From Antedon bifida (lineage: Eukaryota; Echinodermata; Crinoidea; Comatulida; Antedonidae): DNA of 64,000 nucleotides. The notes beneath the pieces are model-generated. The model did no database searches. It worked only from the letters and a program-made list of their open reading frames with translations, and had not been told where the DNA came from. The stretch spans positions 6,698,501-6,762,500 of the forward strand of contig OY727094.1 of the NCBI GenBank assembly GCA_963402885.1. Direction: 5' to 3'. Below, piece after piece: positions 46,348-59,400 of the stretch. Numbering within the stretch: position 1 is the first letter of the stretch; every line of letters starts with the position of its first letter. Made by a program: the position numbers and the translations under genes.

Positions 46348-46812
46348 ATGGAAAGAAGAAGAGAAGAAGAAGAAGACATACATATTGATATCCGGTGTAA
46401 AGTTGGAGGCGGATCTTTTTCCATCATAGTTACAAACAACGATACCGCCAATGTGGTTTTACAAAAAGAAGCCGAAGATGTCCCCGGCGGCGCTACAGGA
46501 CAAGACGCTGCAGCATCAGTACACGATGAACACACTGGAGTTGCTGGCGCTTCGGCATCACAAAAGATGGAACACACCAGAGCCTCTAACAATGCAGCAT
46601 CACAAGAAGAAAACACCACCGGAGTCGCTGGCGCTGCTGCAGCATCACGAGAAGTAGGAAGCACTGGTGGAGTCATTGGCGCTGCTTCACAAGATGTTTT
46701 TGGAGATAATACCCTCAATTGTTGTACTCCAATTCAGGAGGTGGGTGAAAACGGCCTTGTCATGTTTACCAATTTTCTTAAATTTGGCATACAAGAAACA
46801 AATGCACAATAA
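46348..46812 (+). CDS. Unrecognised repeat-containing protein, copy 2
   Basis: This is the paralogue of 9181-9714. I prefer the ATG at 46348, which follows an acceptor-like ttactttacag and matches the position of the start in copy 1. An in-frame ATG at 46285 would add a hydrophobic 21-residue leader, but that stretch reads like an intron's pyrimidine tract. The product (about 154 residues) opens with a charged ERRREEEEDIHIDI, then a GGGSFSIIVTNND block matching copy 1. The middle is Ala/Ser/Glu-rich with loose units such as AASQEENTTGVAGA. The C-terminal block GGVIGAASQDVFGDN, PIQEVGENG and KFGIQET is nearly identical to copy 1. Function unknown. It lacks the 66-bp tandem units of copy 1. Confidence 0.6.
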   Translation: MERRREEEEDIHIDIRCKVGGGSFSIIVTNNDTANVVLQKEAEDVPGGATGQDAAASVHDEHTGVAGASASQKMEHTRASNNAASQEENTTGVAGAAAASREVGSTGGVIGAASQDVFGDNTLNCCTPIQEVGENGLVMFTNFLKFGIQETNAQ

Positions 46813-47345
46813 TCAATTGGTATTACCGATTGTTTATTGAATTTATGGCATTAACAATTATTAATATCATTTTACTGATTATACAAAACACTTTTTTCTC
46901 TCGCTCTCTCTCCCGTTATGATGCAAGAGGAGAGGAATGAAGATCTTCTACTGTATAATCTAAGGGACGAGGAACAATAATGATACGCGCGATTCGAACA
47001 TTGATCTTCTTGTTATCAGGCCCTTCAGCAGTATACCAATTTTTTGTATGAACATTAATCATGATAATGTAAATAATGATTTTAAAATTTCATAGTAGAC
47101 TTATACGTGAATATCCAAAGTTATATTCTATAGGATTTGATACATTTCGTAGGCATAGGATAAATTGTACACATTTAAAGATTTTAGATTTTCCTACCTA
47201 TGTCGATTCTTGATTATTCCAACTCCCCAAAAAGTCATACCCGTTTTAGTTTTTTTTCTTTCTTATTGAATTATTAATGTATTCGTTGTTACGGATCAAA
47301 TACTTGTTGACAAATATATTTTTGTGACAGGAGAGTAGGTTTATC
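46813..47345 (+). other. Conserved 3' region of repeat-protein copy 2
   Basis: It aligns with 9715-10342 throughout. Best-kept parts are tttattgaatttatggcatt, gacgaggaacaataatgata and ttatcaggcccttcagcag. Conservation outside the coding part equals or exceeds that in the protein's middle. Confidence 0.6.
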
Positions 47346-47764
47346 ATTTAATTATTAATATTAGTATTATCACTGGAAGTTATTTGTGACATAAACTCAG
47401 TCCCATTATCCTATGAGTTATGCATTTGTAAAAGAACACAGACGTCGTTTCAGCTTTTCTTCTCTTTTAACTATTTTGAGATTGAGATTTATAGTAATGT
47501 TATAGGCTCCTGTATAGATACTGTATATATATTGTATAAAATAGATGAAAGACATTCTATCGGGAATTGTTTTTTAAAATAGTTATTTTTTATTAAATAT
47601 AAAAAGTGGACATTTTTTATTCATATATAGGCCTAATGGTTTATATTATTGTATGTATTATTGTTTTATAATAAAATAATTAGACACGTGAATACTATTA
47701 CCTGTATCTGACATTAAAATGGTATATTCAAAAAATAAAAAGGGAACTATATATCTGTAAAGAA

Positions 47765-47815
47765 ACGATTAATTGCAAGTCCAATGCTCTAACCACTGCA
47801 CCACAGTGCTCCACT
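47765..47815 (-). mobile_element. tRNA-like / SINE head fragment
   Basis: On the minus strand the string tggtgcagtggttagagcat is a good Pol III A box, followed by tggacttgca. The B-box half is missing, so this is a relic. Confidence 0.45.
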
Positions 47816-48049
47816 ATAATAATAAATCTTTATAATCTTTAAAAAATCATGTTCGCAGTAGCTTTATAATGTTATTATTATTTTAAAACAAAGGACTCCA
47901 TACTCTACATAGGAATAGTTGGACACAATCCATTCAAAGTCGCAACTCTATGGCTCTGGTTACGAAAGATGTAGCGCGCCCTCATTATAATAGCGTTGCA
48001 GACTCGCAATTTTGTCTTCTCTCTTTTTGCTCAAAATACATACAACAAT

Positions 48050-51000
48050 ATGGCTGGCGGAAAGAAACTTACCAAGGAAGAAGAGCTTTTGCTCCAGGAT
48101 TTCAGCAGAAATGTCAGCACAAAATCATCTGCCTTATTCTATGGAAACGCATTTATCGTATCAGCTATACCAATTTGTAAGTAGACTTAGTATTATTGGG
48201 CGATCTTCTTGATCAATGCTAGGCTAGTTTAGTTAGTTGGCCGTTCGATCGCGCTTGCACACCGCGGCTGGTACCTGTCCTATGTGTAGGCTACTGCCAC
48301 GTTTACAAAATGATCTCTGCTGGTGGATTTATGAATGAGCTTTACGGAAGGAGGGGAGGTTTCTTTCCGATTATTTTGGTGATCCTGTAGTTTAAAATTC
48401 CGAATTATAATAAAACTGACCGCCAGTAACCTAATAAATAAATTTGATATTAACAAATTTTAAATCTCCGATTAGCCTAATTCATTATACTATAGCCTAG
48501 CTAGGCCTAGGTTAGGCCTATATAGGGATAGGGGCCTAGAGGCCTATATATGAATCATAAGATTGTTATTTAATTTGTATTTAATGTTGTTTGTCCACAA
48601 AAACTTTGTTTAAATGCACCAAACTGTGGATGTTGATTCGGCCCAGGGACGATTCTGCTCATTTACTATTGTCAACTTGGGCCAAGTTGGCTTGGCTATT
48701 GATATTGATTATTGTATTGATAACGTTTAATGTTTGGTTTTATTTTCAGGGAGACTGTGAAGGTACTACTACTATCTAGGTAGTACTACTACAAACTAGA
48801 AATATAACAATGTTATAAAGCAAAAACTATGAAAATCTTAAAATATATTTCCTAACAATTGCTGAAATTTGAAAATGAAATCATTAAAATAAAATGATAA
48901 ATGGATTGTTTAATTTTACTTTTTTAGGGGTGTACTGGCGAATTCATCAGATGGACCTTGTACAGTCTGCAGTTATTTTTGGAATCTTCACAATCATTAG
49001 TACCTGGCTCGTTGCCTTCGCCTACAAAAATGTTAAATTCGTTCTCAAGCACAGGTGACTAAATTTATTTTTATTACTGATATAGTAGATAAAGTAACAT
49101 GTTGGTTAGCACATACTGTAGGAAGATGGTAAAAAATGTGTTTTTTTAATATATAATTGTTCCCTGCCGACGACACAAAAAAAATATCACCTAAATTTGT
49201 ACTTCATTTACAACACATCTACTTATTTGGTGGCCTCATCCCTACAACAGCAGTTTAGCGTACTGTACAGTACACTGGTCTCACGTACCCGCAATTGACC
49301 CCGAGTCCTAATTGTTCTCTGTGTTTATGCATTACAGTATGTCGTTCTATTAATCACGCAAAATAGAGTGTAACTAGTACCATCACAGTCATCCCTAATT
49401 TTGCCAAGATGTACAACTTTTTTTATTTTATTTCACATACATCCAACAGCGATATCACCAATTAAAGAGCCTTAAAGATGTATTATCCCCCAAAAACTAG
49501 AAAAATGAAGATTATGTTATTTTGTAGTTTTAATAAAGTTAATCACTTCCGTACAAAAAAAAATGAAAACAAATAATGTTTTCACTTTTAAAATGACAAA
49601 ATAAATGGTTAAATTTCACCAAAAACCATTTGCTGGCAGCCAATTTGAGCATTTTTTGCTTTAAATTACAGTTTTTTTCAGGTAAATACATATTTTTTCG
49701 ATCCATTTTTTGGTCAAAGTGGATATTTATTGTGTGACATTAAAATGGCATATTCAACAAAAAAATTTAAAAAAAATATATTTTCAAGGGGACAATACAT
49801 CTTTAAAGAGTATATAATGAGTTTGTTACAGTGACTGTATGTGAACTAGTACACCGGGGTAACCCTCTACTCATCTCGAAAGATGTACTAGGTTCTTTAA
49901 AGTGCACATGAGCCAGATGTGTACACTTGACCTATGGTTTATAGTCCTTTTCCGAGAAGACTCGTTCTATCACCAGAACCACGAAGTGAGTGAGTCTCAA
50001 ACCCTTGCTGATGTTATGGCAACGTATTACAGTTCCACTGTCTTAACCGCTCGGCCACTCACTCTAATAATATTTCCACATAATAGTAGGAATTGCCGAT
50101 TAGGATATTTTGTCTCCCAAAAAACAATTTACTAAATGTGTTTGTTGAATATGCCATTTTATTGTCACAATAGTTATTCACTTTGACAAAAAACTGTATC
50201 GAAAAAAACCCCAAATTATTTACCTGTGCAAACTGTAATTTAAAACCAAAAAATAGTCAATGGATTTTTTGGGAACAATACATCTTTATCACTGAAATGC
50301 TATCTATAAAATTCAAACATAGTTTATATTATATTAAAATAAATAGGGACATCGTGCATAGCGTTTAGCAGTGTCCAGAACATAGCTCTCAACAGATATG
50401 GTCAAATAAGTTTATTCAGATGAGAGGATTTCTAGTTTCTACTCTGAATTTCAGTTCAAATCTTTGTGTATGTGAGTCTCAACTTGAAAAAATGCAATGT
50501 TGTGAGAATTTTTTAAAGCATGAGCAAACAAGAGAGAAAAATGTTAAAATACATTAAACTATAGAGGGTGCTATTATAAAATCTAGTGCTATCAGCATCT
50601 ATACTAAATGACAGGCATGTAAGGCACTTTCAAAGGTTTTTGTTTTAGTAACTAACAATCTACAGATGGGCTTAGTACTGTAATAAAACATAATACATTA
50701 TAAACAATATTAAAATAATAAAATTAAACCAATACTATTTATACATTATTGGAATGTATTTTTACATCTCTAAAGAGCTCTGTCTACTGTACACTATCAA
50801 ACTAGTGTGACAACAAGTGTGACAACAAGTGTGATGTGTCCAAATATGGTAGTGATATGCCCAAATATAGTAGTGGCACATCACATTTTTTTTGTGACAT
50901 AAACTTTGATAGTGTAGCCAGAGCTTTATACGATTGGGAGACAATTAAGTGGATGGGAAAGACGAACTGAAAATATCGGGAAACTTGGCAATTATTGAAC

Positions 51001-52842
51001 GACTACGTCTTGTAACAGTTTGTACCTCTTCAATGATATCAGTAACAAAATACTTTTGTGATGACTGCCGTTGATAGTACAATATAAATAGATTTAAAAA
51101 TTATGATAATAAAAGTGTTTTTTTTTTTAATTTGTCAGAATTGCACAGAAGCGGGAGGATGCAGTTTCCAAAGATGTGATGAGGAAGCTGACAGATACAG
51201 ATAATAAGAAAATGCAACGCAAAGAAAAGGATGAAAGGTAAAAAGAATAAAGGAAAAATCTCCTCTAAATAAATACCTTCCAATTAAGGACCATGTTTTA
51301 TCTATCCAGTTCAATTTAACTAGCACACTTTTAAGCTCTGTCTACACTATCAAACTAGTTGGACAAAAAAGTGCCCACATAAGGTAGTGATATGCCCAAA
51401 TATGGTACTGATATGACATCATCATGTCCATCACATTTTTTTTGTCACATAATGTTAGTGTAGACTGAGCTTAAGAAGTACTGTATTTATTATAGATGTC
51501 ATCAAAATACACAGTCAACTCTCCCAATACCGGGAACAGCATTGGGCTTTGCTAATGATATGTCTCGTTTCCAGAAATTTTAAATATGTTTTTGATGACA
51601 AGTTGAAAGTATTGATATTGTCACTTTTGGAAGAATACAAAAGTAAAAAATATAACTAGAGAGTTGTGAGCGAATGAATTTCTTAGTCTATTTAGTACAG
51701 TACAACAATAAATTACATCTTTTGGACCACAAGAAAAGTCTGGTTTTTGGATAGTTTTTGGGTTTTCAGAGAGTCCAATATTTTTGCACCAATTGGAGAG
51801 TCGACTGTGTTGCTATGCTGTAAGGTGTAACCAACCAAATATTCTGTGACTAAATCAATAATTAATATATAAATTTTGTCTTTTTTTATATTATAAATAA
51901 TTCTTTTCTTTGTTTTAGAATTTTATGGAAGAAAAATGAAGTTGCCGATTACGAGGCTACCACATTCTCTATTTTCTACAACAACACACTTTATTTGTTG
52001 CTCATCGTGGTTGCTAGTTTCTTCGTGTTGAGCTCATTCGAACCACAAATGTATCCTTTTTTTCTTTACTATAATAATAAATGATACTGTAACAAATTTA
52101 AATTCAATTCAGGTTTTAAAAAATGTACAATTTTCTACAATTTAAGTAAACATAACAGTAAATAGCTTGAACTAAAGTTTGTAATGACTGAACCAAAAGC
52201 ATGCAAGTTTACAAAGAAAGCAACACATTTTCAGTGGCATAACGACGGTGGCAAATGCCCCTGGTATATTACTTCTAAGGGGCCCTCCAATACTTGGTAG
52301 TTGCATTGAGGCTTCTCATACTCTAGGGCTCCTAATGTTTCCTGGTTTTAGCCAGTTAGCGCTCATAGCCGTTATGACACTGCACATTTAATAAAAGCAA
52401 CTTCGAAAGTTGGAGAAAAATTCTTTACATTCTTTAAAAGCTGAATTGGATTTTAATTGTTTACGTAATTGTAATAATCAATATTAGCTATTTATTACAC
52501 TCTTCAGTTTAAAATACATTCCACATAAAATGTGTTTTATAACTTCATAGGCTAGTTTTGTGTCATCAAATCTTCTATAGCGCCCTCTAATTATTTTATG
52601 TGGATGAGTTTAAAACTTTTCTATAGACTTTAAAATAAAATTATTAGTAGTAGTAAATCATATGTATAGAACACCCAAATAACTGACGTTCATACATTGT
52701 TTCCCCTAATAATAAATTTTAAAATCCTAACTAATGTTAAATCTTGTATTTTTTCCTTGACTGTATTTCCAATAGAAATTACATAGCATCGGTACTTATG
52801 GCGTCTGGCTTGCTAGCTCTACTATCAACTGGAACAAAATAA
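48050..52842 (+). CDS. SSR3: Translocon-associated protein subunit gamma (TRAP-gamma)
   Basis: This subunit of the ER TRAP complex sits beside Sec61 and helps translocation of secretory proteins. Five coding exons with GT/AG junctions join in frame: 48050-48176, 48928-49054, 51139-51237, 51919-52050 and 52776-52842. They give 183 residues, against 185 in human. Exon 1 encodes LLLQDFSRN and [12 protein letters not shown], exon 2 [11 protein letters not shown] and [13 protein letters not shown], exon 3 the cytosolic basic loop [16 protein letters not shown], exon 4 [20 protein letters not shown] and a hydrophobic segment, exon 5 the last membrane segment ending [10 protein letters not shown]. 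All match the family closely. Four membrane segments are expected. A pyrimidine tract (48016-48030) precedes the ATG, and AATAAA (52892-52897) follows the stop. Confidence 0.97.
49472..49806. mobile_element. Palindromic MITE, family A, copy 2 (SSR3 intron 2)
   Basis: TTAA at 49472-49475 and 49803-49806 enclose agatgtattatcccccaaaa at the left and ggggacaatacatct at the right. The interior matches 629-980 in inverted orientation, including gttaatcacttccgtac. Confidence 0.75.
49818..50065 (-). mobile_element. tRNA-derived SINE, family 2 (SSR3 intron 2)
   Basis: On the minus strand the head starts gagtgagtggccgagcggtt, a clear A box of tRNA-Ser/Leu type, with a B-box-like gggtttgagact and matching acceptor strands gtgagtg/cactcac. 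The body contains agaacctagtacatctttcg and gggttaccccggtgtac. The tRNA-like part has no usable anticodon arm, so a SINE is the better call. Confidence 0.65.
50100..50288. mobile_element. Palindromic MITE, family A, degraded copy 3
   Basis: The left end ggatattttgtctcccaaaa and right end gggaacaatacatcttta resemble family A ends, and the interior shares ttgttgaatatgccatttta with copy 1. About half of the element is missing. Confidence 0.55.
50775..50937. mobile_element. Palindromic MITE, family B, copy 1 (SSR3 intron 2)
   Basis: The ends are gagctctgtctac...actatcaaact and the inverse actttgatagtgtagccaga. The interior carries the repeated tggtagtgatatgcccaaat motif and a tttttttgtgaca tract. 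The TTAA border is decayed here. Confidence 0.7.
51331..51474. mobile_element. Palindromic MITE, family B, copy 2 (SSR3 intron 3)
   Basis: TTAA at 51331-51334 and 51471-51474 flank gctctgtctacactatcaaa and its inverse. The interior repeats the ggtagtgatatgcccaaata motif. Confidence 0.8.
51511..51810. mobile_element. Tc1/mariner-type MITE (SSR3 intron 3)
   Basis: The ends acagtcaactctcccaata and attggagagtcgactgt are inverted copies of each other. Inner parts (ctcgtttccagaaat, ggttttcagagagtccaat) are also partly inverted. Similar strings recur near 61230-61300. The class is inferred from the cagtcRact start. Confidence 0.55.
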
Positions 52843-53624
52843 ACATGAAGACGGACAATATCGGAAAAAATTGGACCAATCAAATTCATTAAATAAACTA
52901 GATTTAATAATTTTTTAAATGACAACAATAAAAAATCCTTTTCTGTTAGCCTTCAATTACAGACCACTTTTTAGTGTCCTAATACACTTGTAATAATCTT
53001 GTCTTATAGGCATACTTAGTAAAGACTGGTTGTAAGACTACTACTGGGTCTTTTATTGGTCCCTAATTGGAGTAAACATGTACAATTAAAACAATTAGAT
53101 TTTTTTTCAGCAACATGGTTACCACATACATCTCTACTGTATTTGAATAAACTTAAAACATAACATCACGTTTCATGAAGTTTATGGTTATTTTTGTTGT
53201 CAAATGTTTTAATTAAAGCTCTGAAGACAGACATGCAATGTGTATAAACGCCCTCTAGGTTATATCCTTTCTACATTAGAAAGAAATACAAAGACGTAAC
53301 CGGAAGTTGCGTGTTATGTATTTCCACTATCATTACGTAACAATAAACGTGTCTGGGTTGTAAATAAATATCTGAATACCGCCCTCTGTTTTATGAATAA
53401 AACCGAATACTGTAATTGTAACGATCGTTTTTTTTTTATTATTTATTCAGACAAAAAAAAATACATAATAGACACCTACATACAAAGATGCATAAATATA
53501 ATACAAATCAAAAAATTAAACAAACACGACGTATAAGAAGGAGAAAATATATATAATATGTCACCTAGCTAGCTGCCAGGAAAGCACAAAAGCAGCCTAA
53601 GCCACTGTCGCCAATTAGGTCGTT

Positions 53625-53744
53625 GGTTCCCACTAAGACGCAACCAATCACAAGCGATGGATTATTCTAACTGTCACTTGGATTGGTCAATTCACTTGCG
53701 TTATGTCTCCGTCCTTTACTTTCCTTTACTTCATAGTGGGAACC
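53625..53744. mobile_element. Palindromic MITE, family C, copy 1
   Basis: It starts ggttcccactaagacgcaac and ends catagtgggaacc. The centre contains caatcacaagcgatggatta and its near-inverse. Confidence 0.7.
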
Positions 53745-53835
53745 TAGCGACGTTCAACTGGTTGTTTTAGCTTAACAAAAAAGATAGTTTTTTTCACAGA
53801 GAGTAAAATTTTTTTGAATGTCCTTAATAATGCTT

Positions 53836-53978
53836 GGTTCCCACTAGAGACGCAACACAAGGACGTAACGCAACGTAAATGAGTTGACCAATCACAAGCG
53901 ATGGAATATTTGGACTGTCGCTTGTCATTGGTCAACTCGCTTACGTTGCGTTTACGTCGTTGCGTTACCTTTACAAAG
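53836..53978. mobile_element. Palindromic MITE, family C, copy 2
   Basis: It starts ggttcccactagagacgcaa and is an extended hairpin: ggacgtaacgcaacgtaaat pairs with tacgttgcgtttacgtcgtt, and gttgaccaatcacaagcgat with its inverse. The far gtgggaacc end is lost. Confidence 0.75.
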
Positions 53979-54910
53979 CACTAACATGACAAAATGATAT
54001 AAGCAGCAATGTGTTGCATAAAAAAAGTAAAACAAAAGGAGCAAGCAGCTATCCTAAATGGAACATTTGTAATTTATTTTAATAATTTAATAAAGGGGAG
54101 ACATAAACAAAAATTACCTGTGTTAATCAGAGTATTCAATTCACATTTATAGTCATCGTTACAATTATAATTTCAGTATATAATGATGGCAAGGATCCTG
54201 CATAAAGAAGTTTACAACTGTTTTCGCAGGACCCTTTTACATAACAACAATAAAACACAACATAAATTAAATAAAAGTGAGAAAGGAACGACATTTCCTA
54301 TATACATTTTTAGTGTTGTTCAGCATAAAGCAATAATAATGTTTGTTTATTTATACATTTATTTTTTCTTTCAAAAATATTCAGTTATTATACCAAAAGT
54401 AATTTTAATCAGTTTACGACGGGAGAGTTGATTAGAACGACGCGAGAAGAAGACGAGGGATTTACATTGGATTATGAATAATGCGCAAATCCTTGTTTAT
54501 TAACAATGGCTTCTACAGAGATCTATATTTCAAATCTAGCAAGCCGTTTGACGTAAACAAGACAGTAATGGTGCAATTTATAATGCACTGCTTTTGTTTG
54601 AATATAATAATAAACACATAAGTTATTTAAATTGTGTAGCATTGAGTAAGCAATACGCGCGACTCGACCCAGGCCCAATTATAATACAGTAGTAGGCCCG
54701 GACCCATCATTTTGGACACGTACCCTATTCAAAAGCGACATCCATATTAAGAGAAAACTTTCTCATAAAAGCCAACTCAATGAAAGGATAACCACCATTA
54801 AGGGAATACTTTATTTCAGTCGTATCTCGAAAGTTCTCCAACAGTACTGTAAAATATCTTTGAATGTCCATGCAGTAAGCTCATTTCATATAATAGCCTG
54901 TCCAGACGCA

Positions 54911-54945
54911 AGCCCCCCCCCCCCCCCCCCCCACCCACCCACCGC
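54911..54945. repeat. Poly-C tract followed by (ccca)n
   Basis: More than 20 consecutive C bases lead into cacccacccacc. Its length may be unreliable in assembly. Confidence 0.85.
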
Positions 54946-55314
54946 CCCACACCCCTAATTTACAATGCAAAAGGAAGTTCCCCCACTCTACTGCATACAC
55001 GCCAAATACATTTGTCAGTGTCCATTAATTTAGTGTAATGTGACACACAACACGCACACAATATACGCACACACGTACGACGTTTATTTCCGACGCAGCC
55101 GACTGCGATTATTCGGTCTTTACGGATGTTATTAGACAAGTTGAATTACTTCATCTTATAACGAGGCAATTTAATTAGCAGACCAATCGTAAAGAGATCA
55201 TTAGACTTATTTATATGACTATGAGTTTAATTATAGCTTTACGCTCCGCGGAATTTCTGAATGCGAAGGCATTATCATGAACAAGACAAACAAATTAGGA
55301 ATTGGCTATAAACG

Positions 55315-55447
55315 GCTCTGTCTATACACTATCAAACTTTATGTGATGTGCCTATATATGGACATGATGATGTCATATCACTACCATATTTAAACATATC
55401 ACTACCATATTTGAGCACATCATACTTTTTTTTGTCAAACTAGTTTA
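55315..55447. mobile_element. Palindromic MITE, family B, copy 3
   Basis: The left end gctctgtctatacactatca is followed by inverted copies of atatcactaccatattt and a cttttttttgtcaaactagt right part. The outermost right end is missing. Confidence 0.65.
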
Positions 55448-56465
55448 GGGCCCAATGATGATTAACACCGTCAGTATACAGAACAGTATCATTTTTCCCT
55501 GATTTTTAAAACCATAATTATTATACGAATAAGATATTACTGTATTATGTTCATTTAAAGTGTATTTTAATTTATTCAGCCTTTATTTAGTGAGTTTATA
55601 ATTTAATTTTTATAAATTTAATTATGAACTTAGGCATAAAGAAAGAAGAGCGATGGGATAGAGGTCCACTTCGTATCTACTGACCAGATCCGGCTACCGG
55701 ATGGAAATCTAACTTTTGTGTTAGCTACTTCATTCTCTGGGTATACTTGAGGAAGTGCATTTCCTAACCTCCTACACGCATAATTTTTTGTTGTAGGCCT
55801 GGGTGACGGAACTCCATCGTATTTCTTTAGGTGAATGGAAGAATAAGTACTTGTTGACTACTATTAGTATTTCTCCATGCTTGGCCTATAGGAATTTAGG
55901 CTTCACTGTTTTGCCAAAAAAAAAAAATTGTAAATAAATAAAAAATAAATTAAATAATTACAAATAAAAAGTTCATCTACATCTTTTAGAAGATTCAGAT
56001 ACTTTTTAAAAATTAAACAGTAAATGAATTGAAATTATTTTGAAATGTATTCAATCCTTGAAAAGGTAAAAAAAAATATAATTTTGATAATGCCTAGGCA
56101 TATAATTATGTTGACAATAAAAAATAAAATTGAGAACACTAGTGTTAGGCTATAGGCCTAATAGCCTAACACTTGATTATCATTCATGGTAGTTATTTCA
56201 ATTTTCCGAAGCTGCTAAGTAGGATTAATGGCAACAGTAGTTTACATTCATGTGCAATACGTGATATTATGTTGCTCAGCTCCAGTTGTTTTTAGAATTT
56301 TCATTCTCAGATGGTCACGTAAGCAAGAAATCCACGGGACACATACTATACTGTACACATTTCGCCACGTAGATAACTTAATTGCTCCGTTAGAGGGCGT
56401 TTTTGCTCGATTCTAAAAAAACAAGAAGTCTCGGAAAAAACTTTATATTTTCTTACCGACGAAAA

Positions 56466-59400
56466 ATGGCTGGACTAAATAAAAGTTTATTACGGACTCT
56501 GATATACATATTTATTATTAACTTATCGGCTTTTCAGCTTACATATTCTGCATCTACAGAAGCTTTAGAAAACTACGGTAAGCAATGATTTTACTGACAA
56601 TTTCTTTCTTGCAGGAAGTTAGTTTAGCTTAGCGGCGTGTGCTTACTGGCCGTGTGTATTGCTTGGTGTCAACGGGGCACAGTGTGTCTGTCAAGTGCAG
56701 TTGCTGCAGTGCAGAGAGCTGGCTAGTGTTTTGTCAACACTTGGCTGATTTGTGTATTGTTATCACTACACTGTATGTATTGTGTAGATTTACTGAATGA
56801 ATACTGTTGTCTAGCAATTCAGCATTTTAAGAAATATAACTATTAATATTATGATGCAATAATTATTTTTTGTGGAGGTCTTTAAAAATTAAAGTTAATC
56901 CAAATTTCAGTCAGTGCATCAGGCAGAGTATTTCAATTGGATATCCTTTTAATTATATATTTTTTGAATTTTAGGTTGCCTTAGATTATTTAAATTAATT
57001 AAAAATATATATTAAAGTTTAAAAGCCATCAGATATACAGTATTAACATTGTAAATAATATGATTTTTCATTTTATTTTAAATATGACGTTATAAGTTAT
57101 GCCTCTTCTATTCTTAAATAAGACTGATCAGTGATAATTGTAGGCTATGCAAAGATGTATGCATTTTGTTTGGCGCCTTCTATATTATTTTTTACATTTA
57201 TTGCTTATAGTGTTATGGATGATGTTTATTGGATAACAACATTAGACAGGGATTCATCATTAATATTTACGTCATAAATATTTACGTCATATTGCTTGAG
57301 CTACCAAAAATCGTACATTTTACCCAACATTTTGTCATTCAAAATATAACTTTTCAATGCAAAAATCAGGGTTCGATTAAGTCCACCATGTCCCGTTTGA
57401 CCAAGGTCAATTTTTCACAAAAAAAGTTAAAACTTAATGAAATTGAGTTTTTGCTAAAAAAAATGGTTTTATTGGCTCTGTGGGCAGGTTAAACATACAG
57501 TAAGGATGACCCATGTAAAAAACCAAGTAATAATATTGAATATGGTAAATATTCTACCTGTGATTCGTTTGTCATTAAGGGTATTCTCTTCTTTATAATG
57601 AAGATCATAAAGGTACAACCTTTGATTCGTTTCTATTGTATTATATCTGATTGTTATGTTCATTGTATATTTTACAGTATCTCTATATTTTATGAATGTT
57701 TGACTGCAAGCTATTGTAATTTCTTCAAATTGGATTTTTCTTATTATAATGCGTTATTTCCGCCTGTCTAATTGTGTTTTATGTAGGATGTCTATTGTTT
57801 GACTTAAGATAATGCTTATCGTAAATTATGCAACTTGCTGATAATGAGTCTGATAGACCTTGTTTAAATGGAAGCTGGTCAACTCGCCCCTGAGTCAACC
57901 CGCCCCCGCGTCATTTGGGCCACAATCTAATCGGCCCTGATAAAACTGTATGAAACATAAAGAGTTCTATCACTAACCTAATATTAATAATAGGCCTACT
58001 ATTAAAAAAATTTCTAATTTTAAGCACATTTATTTTAATTTCTCTCTAAAAATGGTACTACAGTAAAACTTGAATACATTTATAACCAATTTCTTTTCTG
58101 ACAATTGGCGACATTTTGTTTTAATGGTACTTAAAACATGGTTTCCGCCCGGTTCATAAAAATACTATTATCTGTGATTTTCAGAGTGTTCATTGTCAAT
58201 ATTGTTAATTTGACATTGTAATTATGATGTAATCCCTTATAATAATAATTAAACAGCAGTCTATGTTAATTCAATATAATTTAATCAATACATTTATTTA
58301 TTCTTCTTTCAATTAGAAATAAATGTGTACTTTTTTAAACATACAGTACCGACCATAACTACCCTGCCAATTTGGATGCGTCCGACGCATCAAGAATTCG
58401 TCAAGAATGCATCCTGAATGCGTCCTGAATACGTTTTTCAGACGGACGTACCGTTATGACTGCTAATTTCCCCGATGCAGTTTCGTCAAATAAATAATTT
58501 CAGTGTCAAGTACCTATAGCCATGTTTTAAAATTTAAAACATTTGTACTATTGTTAACTACTCATTGTTGAGTGATTCAATGGGCTAAACCCCCTGCTTG
58601 TATTCTTGGTGGGAGCAAGTCTTAGGTTACACTCCAAAAACAGCATTAATAGGTCAGTAGCATGGTACACACATGATTTGACCTTGTAATGATTTATTTA
58701 TATTATACAGTATACTGTAGTAGTGGAGCTGTAGCTTGGTGGTTAACATGCTTGCCTTCCAATCCCAAGGTCCCGGGTTCAATCCTGACCTAGTGCAGGG
58801 TTGTAACTCATGACTCTTTCAACTCCACTCCCTAAGCCTCAAATGAGACTTAGTTTATAAGCACGATAAATTATTAAATAGTTTATCTATCCTGTAATTG
58901 GCGAGTTACTCGCTGTTGGATAAGTATGAAATAAAAGAAAAGAAAAGAAAAGAAAAGTTATATTTTAAAATTAAAGTAATTTGCACTGATGAAGGGCCAA
59001 TGTTGCCCAGAAGTTCTGATAATTTTTCTGGTTGTTTTACTTTATTGTTTTGATTTAGCTTTTTGCTTATTTTATTTTGTATATCTCCATTGACATCCGG
59101 CCACGGATACCCACACAGCATTGTAATTTTTTCAGTAATTTACCTTTGGATTTATGATACAGTACATAAATCTCTATCTAGCCCAAGTCCCTCTAACCAT
59201 TCATCATCATATTAATAATAGTTAAAGTAAGTACTTTAATAAGTAAGCTTTAGATTTTCAATATAGAATATAGTTAGTATGGTTTCATTTATCATTATTA
59301 TTTAAAGTACACATTCTTTTATAGAATAGCATGGTACTACAGTATTCATCATCATTCGTTATTTGGAAAACTATTAATAAATTAAGAATTTTTCATATAC

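Larger units (their letters stand above)
52898..56465. other. Intergenic region between SSR3 and PLOD
   Basis: Apart from MITE family C and B copies and a poly-C tract, no gene is supported. The ORF at 54183-54431 is AT-driven and has no recognisable domain. The region just before 56466 should hold the PLOD promoter, but no TATA-like box stands out. Confidence 0.4.

Noticed and set aside
48591-48779. ORF within SSR3 intron 1
   Set aside because: It lies between two well-matched SSR3 exons and shows no similarity to the protein; skipping it gives the expected 183 residues.
54183-54431. 82-codon ORF between SSR3 and PLOD
   Set aside because: No recognisable domain, AT-driven composition and no splice or polyadenylation context.
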